DNA of 64,000 nt from VAZQ01 sp034669045 (GTDB taxonomy: Bacteria; Pseudomonadota; Alphaproteobacteria; Rhizobiales; Xanthobacteraceae). Position numbers and translations under genes: made by a program. Positions 58,678 to 64,000 of the stretch are shown one piece after another; position 1 is the first letter of the stretch, and each line of letters begins with the position of its first letter. Under the pieces are notes generated by a model. The model was not told where the DNA came from. It did no database searches and saw only the letters and a list, made by a program, of their open reading frames with translations. The stretch is taken from NCBI GenBank assembly GCA_034669045.1, contig JAXDOD010000086.1, positions 1-64,000 on the forward strand, given 5' to 3'.

Positions 58678-59286
58678 GTGGCTGACGAGCTCCTCCCCTA
58701 CCCCTTGACTTCGCGGACGGTCCACCTGTGCGTGGATATGCAGCGCATTTTTTCCGCGGAAGGACCGTGGACGACACCCTGGATGGAGCGGGTACTTCCG
58801 GTGGTGACGGAATTGGCGGGACGCTACCCGGAGCGAACCGTGTTCACGCGGTTCATCACGCCCCATCGGGCGGATGACATGCCCGGGATGTGGCAGCGCT
58901 ATTATACGCGCTGGCGGGACACCACACGCGAGCGGCTCGATCCCGCTCTTCTCGACTTGTTGCCCCCGCTTGCGCGCTTATGCCCTCCGGCGACCATCGT
59001 TGATAAGACCCGGTATTCAGCTTTCGCCGAGCCCGGATTGCTGGCCCATCTGCAAGCGCGAGAAGCGGATGGGCTCATCGTCACCGGATCGGAAACAGAC
59101 GTTTGCGTCCTGGCGACCGTGCTAGGCGCCGTCGACCTCGGCTATCGCGTGATCCTGGTGCGCGACGCGGTCTGCAGTTCCTCCGACGAAGGACATGATG
59201 CCCTCATGACGCTCTATCACCAGCGCTACACCGAGCAGATCGAGGTGGCAGATGCCGGCACGATCATGTCGCGCTGGCGCCGATAG
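58678..59286 (+). CDS. Cysteine hydrolase (isochorismatase-like family)
   Basis: 202 residues from GTG at 58678. The catalytic triad is visible: Asp in VHLCVDMQRIF, Lys in IVDKTRYSAFAEP, and Cys in TGSETDVCVLATVLGAVDLGY. These match the isochorismatase/nicotinamidase/N-carbamoylsarcosine amidase fold, which hydrolyses an amide or vinyl-ether bond in a small molecule. The substrate loop (WMERVLPVVTELAGRYPERTVFTRF, W-rich MPGMWQRYYTRWRD) is specific and does not identify the ligand. No operon partners are seen. Confidence 0.9.
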   Translation: MADELLPYPLTSRTVHLCVDMQRIFSAEGPWTTPWMERVLPVVTELAGRYPERTVFTRFITPHRADDMPGMWQRYYTRWRDTTRERLDPALLDLLPPLARLCPPATIVDKTRYSAFAEPGLLAHLQAREADGLIVTGSETDVCVLATVLGAVDLGYRVILVRDAVCSSSDEGHDALMTLYHQRYTEQIEVADAGTIMSRWRR

Positions 59287-59289
59287 ACG

Positions 59290-59490
59290 CTCTTGATGCG
59301 GCATCTTTCACCAGCCGTTCGATAGCCCCCTGAGCAATCGCTCCCGGCCGCAATAATCCGTTCTTGGCGCGCACGAGCTCATGAAACTGCAGCGGGGCGA
59401 GGCCCAGTGCGTGCGGAAGGCGCGCGCGAGATGGCCTTCGCCGGCAAAGCCGTTCTCCAAGGCGATGGTCCGGACCGGCGGCTGTGCTGA
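59290..59490 (-). pseudogene. AraC-type regulator remnant with a frameshift
   Basis: Read on the minus strand, RTIALENGFAGEGHLARAFRT is a textbook second helix-turn-helix of AraC-family regulators. The expected continuation, ALGLAPLQFHELVRAK, is in a different frame after a one-base shift near 59414. No N-terminal domain or first helix-turn-helix is present; the fragment starts just after the tRNA-Glu gene. It is therefore a 3' relic. Position beside a tRNA is a common site for such gene debris. Confidence 0.4.
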
Positions 59491-59504
59491 GTCCTTGAAA
59501 GCAG

Positions 59505-59580
59505 TGGCGCTCCCTGGGGGACTCGAACCCCCGTTTTCGCCGTGAGAGGGCGACGTCCTGGGCCGCTAGACGAAGGGAGC
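59505..59580 (-). tRNA. tRNA-Glu (anticodon CTC)
   Basis: 76 nt with encoded CCA. The acceptor stem GCTCCCT/AGGGAGC is followed by G-CCA; the D arm TCGTCTAGCGGCCCAGGAC, anticodon arm GCCCTCTCACGGC-type with CTC at the anticodon, and T arm CGGGGGTTCGAGTCCCCC are all canonical for bacterial tRNA-Glu. It reads GAG codons. It is isolated, not part of a tRNA cluster. Confidence 0.93.
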
Positions 59581-59733
59581 CTCCGGCTGAGCCTGTCGAG
59601 ATAACGCCGAACAGGCGCGCGTGCAAGCGTGCGCCGCGCACAATCCGCGCCGGTGGCGGCGAACTCCCGATCAGGCTAGGTTTCGCGAGGCCCCAGCAGC
59701 CCCATCGGGGGCGGCGCCGAGAAGGAGCGTTTC

Positions 59734-60798
59734 ATGTCTGTCGCCCTGCCCGTGGTCGTCGCCGTTGTCCGCGCGCTCGCCCGCCTCTGCGCCGGCGCGC
59801 TCGCGGCGGCGGCGATCTGCTCGGCGCCGGCCGCCGCCGCCGAGCCGTCGTGGTCCGATCCAAAACTCCTCGAGGCCGCCAGGAAGGAAGGCTCGCTCGT
59901 CATCTACACCTCACTCAACGAGGAGGAAGGGCTGCCGATCTGGAAGGTGTTCGAGCAGGAAACCGGCCTCAAGGTCGACTACATCCGCGGCTCCGACAGC
60001 CAGATGATCGGCCGCATCCTGATCGAGAACCGCGGCGGCCGGCCGGCCTGGGACATCGTGATGGTGACCTCGGTGCAGCGGCTGCCGCCGGCGCTGCTCG
60101 CGCAGATCGATCCGCCGGACGCGCCGCAGCTCTTTCCCGCGGCGCGCGATCCGGGCCGCCGCTGGTACGGCTTCGCGGCCAATTACGACGTGCCGGCCTA
60201 TAATTCCAAATTCGTGAAGCCCGCCGACCTGCCGCGGACCTACGAGGAATTCGCCAGGAAGACCGAATGGGCGGGCCATGCCGTCATCAATGAATCGGAT
60301 ACCGAATGGGTGCTGGCGCTGCAGGACCACTACGGCGAGGCGAAGGCCCGCGAGGTGATCGGGGCGCTTGCGGCGACGCTCAAGCCCGCCATCGTCAGCG
60401 GGCATCTGGCCGTTGCGCGCGCGCTCGGCGCCGGCGAATACTGGGTGGCGCTCAACAACTACGTCAATCTGACCATCAACGTGAAGCTCGCCGGCTCGCC
60501 CACCGATTTCTGGGCGATCGAGCCGATCGGCGTGTTCCATCACTCGGTCGGCGTCGACGCGCAGGCGCCGCATCCGAATGCGGCGCGGCTCGCCGTCAAC
60601 TTCCTGCTCAGCAAGGAGGGCCAGCATCTCCTGACCACGCGCGGCCGCATCCCGACCCGCCCGGACGTCGAGACCAATCCGCCCGGCGTGCTCAAGGCGC
60701 TTCACGCCAAGACAGTGATTCCGACCGTCTACAATGTGGAGCGGGAGAAGAAAGCAGACGCCCTGTTCAAGGAGCTGATGCTCGGCCGCGCGCGCTGA
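59734..60798 (+). CDS. Extracellular solute-binding protein, iron(III)-type ABC family, copy 1
   Basis: 354 residues. A signal peptide (about 1-35, ending APAAAA) precedes EPSWSDPKLLEAARKEGSLVIYTSLNEEEG, FEQETGLKVDYIRGSDSQMI, WYGFAANYDVPAYNSKFV and HPNAARLAVNFLLSKEGQHLL, the type 2 periplasmic binding protein blocks of the ferric/thiamine/polyamine group. AAGGAG lies 6 nt before the ATG. No permease or ATPase gene is adjacent. It is clearly paralogous to the next gene across the full length. Confidence 0.9.
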   Translation: MSVALPVVVAVVRALARLCAGALAAAAICSAPAAAAEPSWSDPKLLEAARKEGSLVIYTSLNEEEGLPIWKVFEQETGLKVDYIRGSDSQMIGRILIENRGGRPAWDIVMVTSVQRLPPALLAQIDPPDAPQLFPAARDPGRRWYGFAANYDVPAYNSKFVKPADLPRTYEEFARKTEWAGHAVINESDTEWVLALQDHYGEAKAREVIGALAATLKPAIVSGHLAVARALGAGEYWVALNNYVNLTINVKLAGSPTDFWAIEPIGVFHHSVGVDAQAPHPNAARLAVNFLLSKEGQHLLTTRGRIPTRPDVETNPPGVLKALHAKTVIPTVYNVEREKKADALFKELMLGRAR

Positions 60799-60905
60799 AT
60801 TGCGACCATCGCGACGTTTGACAGCCGCGCGCGCGCCGCGCAAGCTTGCCGCCTCTGCGGGCTGCAATGTCCGCAGCCTCGACGCCCGATTGCAACCTCA
60901 AAGAG

Positions 60906-61964
60906 ATGATCATGACCATCCCCGCGAAGCTTGCGCGTTCCTTGCTGCACCTGTGCCTGTTCGCCGGCGCACCGGTGGCGCTCGCCGTGGTGCCGGCGCA
61001 GGCCGCCGACCCGAGCTGGTTCGACCCGAAGCTCGCCGAGGCCGCCAAGAAGGAGGCCACGCTCGTGATCTATTCCTCGGTCAACGAGGAAGAGGGACTT
61101 CCGATCTGGAAGAAATTCGAAGAGCAGACCGGCGTGCGGATCGAATACGTGCGCGGCTCCGACAGCCAGCTCATTGCGCGCATGGCGATCGAGAGCCGCG
61201 CCGGCCGGCCGGCCTGGGACCTGACCCTGATCACGGCGGCGCACAAGCTTCCGCCGGCGATGCTGGCGCAGATCGACCCGCCGGAGGCGCAGCACCTGTT
61301 TCCGGCGGCGCGCGATCCCAACCGCCGCTGGTACGGCTTCTCCGCCAACTACAACGTGCCCGCCTACAACACCAATCTGGTGAAGGCCGCCGACCTGCCG
61401 CAGAGCTACGAAGAACTCGCCAGGCGCGGCGAATGGGCCGGGCGCGTGGTGGTCAACCAGTACGACAGCGAGTGGGTGGTGGCGCTGCTCGAGCATTACG
61501 GCGACAGCAAAGGCCGCGAAATCCTGCGCAGCCTGGGGGCGACGCTCAAGCCGGCGATCGTCGACGGGCACCTGGCGGTCGCGCGCGCGGTCGGCAACGG
61601 CGAATACGCGGTGGCGCTGACCAACTACGTCAACCTGACCATGAACGTGAAGCTGTCGGGGGCGCCCACCGACTACTGGGCGATCGACCCGGTCGGCGTG
61701 TTCTACATGCAGGTGAGCGCGAGCGCGCAGGCGCCGCATCCGAACGCCGCCCGGCTCGGCGCCAACTTCATCCTGAGCAAGGAGGGGCAGAGCCTGCTGA
61801 CCGCGCGCGGCCGCGTCCCCTCGCGCGCCGACGTCGAGACCAATCCGCCCGGCGTGCTCAAGGCGATGCTGGCCAAAAAGGTGGTGCCGATCTCGCTCGA
61901 CCCGGAGCAGGAGAAGAAAGCCGACGCGATCTTCAAGGAACTGATCGCCGGCCGGGCGCGGTGA
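60906..61964 (+). CDS. Extracellular solute-binding protein, iron(III)-type ABC family, copy 2
   Basis: 352 residues (an ATG two codons later is a second candidate start). The signal peptide runs to about AVVPAQAA, then DPSWFDPKLAEAAKKEATLVIYSSVNEEEG, FEEQTGVRIEYVRGSDSQLI and HPNAARLGANFILSKEGQSLL repeat copy 1 almost motif for motif. The tandem pair arose by duplication; differences cluster near the N-terminal lobe end and the C terminus. The ligand may differ between them. The 107-nt gap could carry a separate promoter. Confidence 0.9.
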   Translation: MIMTIPAKLARSLLHLCLFAGAPVALAVVPAQAADPSWFDPKLAEAAKKEATLVIYSSVNEEEGLPIWKKFEEQTGVRIEYVRGSDSQLIARMAIESRAGRPAWDLTLITAAHKLPPAMLAQIDPPEAQHLFPAARDPNRRWYGFSANYNVPAYNTNLVKAADLPQSYEELARRGEWAGRVVVNQYDSEWVVALLEHYGDSKGREILRSLGATLKPAIVDGHLAVARAVGNGEYAVALTNYVNLTMNVKLSGAPTDYWAIDPVGVFYMQVSASAQAPHPNAARLGANFILSKEGQSLLTARGRVPSRADVETNPPGVLKAMLAKKVVPISLDPEQEKKADAIFKELIAGRAR

Positions 61965-62013
61965 GATTGAATCTTCGTCGGCGTTCGTGTGGCAAAGACT
62001 GGCCCCACAGCGT

Positions 62014-62117
62014 TCCCTCCCCCCTTGCGGGGGAGGGACAGGGAGAGGGGTGCCTCAGGAAAGATCGAGTCCGATTAACACCCCTCTCCCCAACCCTCCC
62101 CCGCAAGGGGGGAGGGA
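62014..62117. repeat. Long inverted repeat with a 26-nt loop
   Basis: Arms 62014-62052 and 62079-62117 are reverse complements over 39 nt with about three mismatches; each contains CCCTCCCCCCTTGCGGGGGA-type sequence. This C/G-rich form is a common dispersed intergenic repeat in Bradyrhizobium- and Rhodopseudomonas-like genomes. It follows the solute-binding protein gene and may also terminate its transcript. It occupies part of the 322-nt gap 61965-62286. Confidence 0.8.
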
Positions 62118-62203
62118 GCAGACCGAGTGCGCCGCGCCTGTTGTGGCCTTTTCCGCATCACCGCATAGCATCACCGCACAGAAGCCTCCCGCATCACCAC
62201 AAC

Positions 62204-62252
62204 GCGAGCAGAACGAGCAGCGCGACCACCGGCGAGCAGAACGAGCAGCGCG
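62204..62252. repeat. Direct repeat of 21 bp, two copies
   Basis: GCGAGCAGAACGAGCAGCGCG occurs at 62204-62224 and 62232-62252, period 28. The repeat is just upstream of the Rid-family gene start (35 nt), on the same side as its ribosome-binding site. It could be a regulator site or a slippage artefact. Confidence 0.6.
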
Positions 62253-62286
62253 CGAAGTACCAAAAGAAACAACGAGGGAGCACCCG

Positions 62287-62973
62287 ATGCGCAAGCGCAT
62301 CTACAACTGGCAGGGCCAGCGTTTCACCTACCTGTGGCTCGAAGGCGAGCCCGGCCTTTCCACCGAGCGGCAATCGCAGGGCCTGTTCGAGCGCGCCGGC
62401 GCGGAATTGCGCGGGCTCGGTCTCGCGCTCGACCGCAACGTCGTCCGCAGCCGCGTCTACGGCCGCACGCGCGAGGCGCGCGACATCGCCAGCGCCGCCC
62501 GCACCGGCGCCTTCACCGGCCAGGCGCGCGCCGCGACCTCGAGCTTCATCTCGCCGGCGCACTTCGACACGACCGCCGACGTCGCGCTCGACCTCTATGC
62601 CATGGCCGAGCCGAGCGAAGGCGTGCCGCGCAAGGTCACCGAGATGGAGCCCCGGCAGCCCTTCATCCGCCACCTCGTCTGGGGGCCCCTGGTGTTCCAC
62701 GCCGGCATGACCAACGAGCACTTTCCGACGTTGAAGGAGCAATGCGCGGAAATCCTGCCGCGTGCCGGCGAGCGCCTGAAGGAGAACGGCTGCGACTGGA
62801 AGAACGTCGTGCGCATCTCGTTCATGCTGCACAAGAGCCAGGCCCCGCAGTCGGTGCTCGATTGCGCGGCGGCGATTGCGCCGGTGCCGCTCGACCATGC
62901 CGAGATCGAGCTGGTGGAAGGCTATTCGCGTCCCGGCAAGCTGGTCGAGATCGAGGTCACCGCCAGGCGGTGA
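62287..62973 (+). CDS. RidA/YjgF-family protein
   Basis: 228 residues from MRKRIYNWQGQ with GAGGGA 7 nt upstream. A two-part Rid fold is suggested: residues 1-120 with FTYLWLEGEPGL and SRVYGRTREARDI, and 120-228 with WGPLVFHAGMT, NVVRISFMLHK and LDHAEIELVEGYSRPGKLVEIEVTA, the typical RidA C-terminal strand. The usual RidA Arg105-equivalent in the imine-deaminase site is not obvious. Function may be imine or enamine hydrolysis, or a specialised role. It follows the two solute-binding proteins and ends four nt before the convergent membrane-protein gene. Confidence 0.78.
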   Translation: MRKRIYNWQGQRFTYLWLEGEPGLSTERQSQGLFERAGAELRGLGLALDRNVVRSRVYGRTREARDIASAARTGAFTGQARAATSSFISPAHFDTTADVALDLYAMAEPSEGVPRKVTEMEPRQPFIRHLVWGPLVFHAGMTNEHFPTLKEQCAEILPRAGERLKENGCDWKNVVRISFMLHKSQAPQSVLDCAAAIAPVPLDHAEIELVEGYSRPGKLVEIEVTARR

Positions 62974-62976
62974 CGC

Positions 62977-63681
62977 TCACGGGCGCGGCGCTGGCGGCGT
63001 GATCGGACGCGGCGGCGCCGCCGGCGCAGTGGCATCGCGGCGCGGGCCGTTCGGATTCGGCACCGCCGCTCGCGCCGCCGACGCCGGCTGAGACGCCCCG
63101 AAGACATTGGGCTGCCCAGGCCTGCGGAAGCTCAAGGCGGCCGCGTTGAACCAGCCGGTCTGTGTCGGCAGCCCCTGCTGGCGAAGCTGCTGCTGCGCCG
63201 TGCGCAACTGCTCCTGGGTCGCCCTGAGCTGCTCCTGGGCGCCGCGAAGCTCCTGCTGCGCCGCCTGCAACGAGGCGACGCTGGCCGCGAGTTGTTGCTG
63301 GAGCGCGCTGATCTGGCCGACGTTTGCTCTGAGCGCCGCAAGCTCGCGCGCGACCGCATCCTCGTCGCCCGCAGCCGCCTTTTCAGCCGACGCCGGTTTC
63401 GCAGCCCCCCCGCCCGGAGCCGGCTGGGAGGCGGCCAGTCCGAACCGGTCGCTCAGGCCCGCCGCACCACCGACATACCACCAGGCTTGGGCGAGGCCGG
63501 AACCGAGGGCGGCCATGGCGACGAGGAAGGCGATGGACCGCAGCACCCCTCCGCTCCCGCCGCCCTGGTCTTCATCGGCTGCCGATGCGTCCGCCGAAAG
63601 ATCGTCGGACAGCACTGTCGGCTCCAGCAACTGGAGACGATGAGATGGCGCCTGGTCCGATCGCACCGCGACCCCCTTCAA
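62977..63681 (-). CDS. Hypothetical membrane protein with periplasmic coiled coil
   Basis: 234 residues. The first 47 are hydrophilic and acidic, a membrane helix spans about 48-68 (RSIAFLVAMAALGSGLAQAWW), then a Gln/Ala/Leu-rich heptad region (about 115-170, with ELAALRANVGQISALQQQL) is followed by a Pro/Ala-rich tail. The topology puts the coiled coil outside the cytoplasm. I recognise no family. The gene converges with the Rid-family gene and is followed, on the same strand, by an upstream partial gene at the window edge. Confidence 0.65.
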   Translation of the reverse strand: MKGVAVRSDQAPSHRLQLLEPTVLSDDLSADASAADEDQGGGSGGVLRSIAFLVAMAALGSGLAQAWWYVGGAAGLSDRFGLAASQPAPGGGAAKPASAEKAAAGDEDAVARELAALRANVGQISALQQQLAASVASLQAAQQELRGAQEQLRATQEQLRTAQQQLRQQGLPTQTGWFNAAALSFRRPGQPNVFGASQPASAARAAVPNPNGPRRDATAPAAPPRPITPPAPRP

Positions 63682-63808
63682 GCTCCTGCGATTTCAGGTT
63701 CGCCCCGGTACCGCCGCTGCCCCGATTGTGCCACCGGATACCTGAGTCGCAATGGCCTGGACAGGCGATAGCGAAACAATATGGCGGTCGAGCGGCCGTT
63801 CCCGGTCG

Positions 63809-64000
63809 TTACGGCTCGGTAGCAAACCGGAGCCGTCCGGCCGGCTTGAGCGTGCGCAGGTCGAAAGTGCGGATTTCGATCGCGCCGGCGACCTCGACGG
63901 TCACCGCGATACGGTCATCGGCGACCGCGGTCGAGACGATGCGGGCGCCCTTGGGCAGCAGCGCCGTGACGTCCGCCTGCGCCGCGCTTCCCTCGGACTT
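63809..64000 (-). CDS. C-terminal part of a hypothetical protein (5' end outside window)
   Basis: The minus strand from 64000 to the stop at 63809-63811 encodes 63 residues that end VAGAIEIRTFDLRTLKPAGRLRF. The strand-rich, charged pattern resembles the C-terminal domain of exported or membrane-associated alphaproteobacterial proteins, but no family can be named from this fragment. It is 127 nt upstream of the coiled-coil protein gene on the same strand, so they may be co-transcribed. Confidence 0.6.
   Translation of the reverse strand, partial: KSEGSAAQADVTALLPKGARIVSTAVADDRIAVTVEVAGAIEIRTFDLRTLKPAGRLRFATEP

Noticed and set aside
1..64000. CRISPR array, prophage or insertion sequence
   Set aside because: No regularly spaced identical repeats, no integrase, transposase or phage structural gene was found; the repeats present are short palindromes or tandem duplications.

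Overview
The window reads as a chromosomal segment of a GC-rich alphaproteobacterium, most likely of the Hyphomicrobiales (Bradyrhizobium/Xanthobacteraceae-like). The pointers are a TctC-type binding protein, an amino acid:[carrier protein] ligase of the kind described from Bradyrhizobium and Agrobacterium, a Crp-like regulator, an Lhr helicase, a tRNA-Glu(CTC) and abundant rhizobial-type hypothetical proteins. This placement is inferred from gene content and base composition, not from a marker gene phylogeny.

Layout. 1-2.3 kb: edge-truncated TctC protein, VanZ-like protein, a 75-nt tRNA-like sequence and a small membrane protein. 2.5-4 kb: undecaprenyl-phosphate sugar transferase; its likely partner, a GumC/Wzz chain-length protein, lies at 17-18.6 kb. 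Between these two exopolysaccharide genes sits a carrier-protein biosynthetic cluster (4.1-16.8 kb). It holds a short-chain reductase, an adenylating ligase and two acyl carrier proteins on the minus strand; an acyl-CoA dehydrogenase homologue, an amino acid:[carrier protein] ligase and a thiamine-diphosphate enzyme on the plus strand; a class IV aminotransferase, a MetA-like acyltransferase and an O-acylhomoserine sulfhydrylase homologue on the minus strand; and a FATP-type acyl-CoA synthetase. An identical 13-bp motif in two of its divergent intergenic regions suggests a shared regulator. The set looks able to load an amino acid on a carrier protein, oxidise it, and combine it with acyl, keto acid or homoserine-derived units; the product is unknown.

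18.6-23.2 kb is a run of small housekeeping or hypothetical genes (spermidine-synthase-like protein, PHA-system protein, DUF4112, YccF, minimal DNA ligase). 23.2-41.7 kb is an almost gapless plus-strand operon of 17 genes, most joined by 4-nt ATGA overlaps: inositol-phosphate synthase, a histidine phosphatase, six glycosyltransferases (four of one CgeB-like type), a sugar nucleotidyltransferase, a methyltransferase, an apparently circularly permuted glycosidase-like protein, a DeoB-like phosphomutase, two NDP-sugar epimerases, a B12/radical SAM protein, UDP-xylose synthase and UDP-glucose dehydrogenase. It should make an inositol-, xylose- or uronate-containing glycoconjugate; no flippase, polymerase or exporter is included.

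41.8-49.6 kb carries stand-alone genes: small conserved proteins, a Crp/Fnr regulator, an Nramp-like transporter and a 1459-residue Lhr helicase. 49.8-57.7 kb is a second compact unit on the minus strand: NPPY methyltransferase, heme-oxygenase-like diiron protein, PurD-like ATP-grasp ligase, GT4 glycosyltransferase and glycogen-debranching-like glucosidase, followed by a thioredoxin-reductase-like protein. 57.9-64 kb has a DUF2269 membrane protein, a cysteine hydrolase, an AraC remnant beside tRNA-Glu, two tandem paralogous solute-binding proteins, a long hairpin repeat, a Rid-family protein, a coiled-coil membrane protein and an edge-truncated gene.
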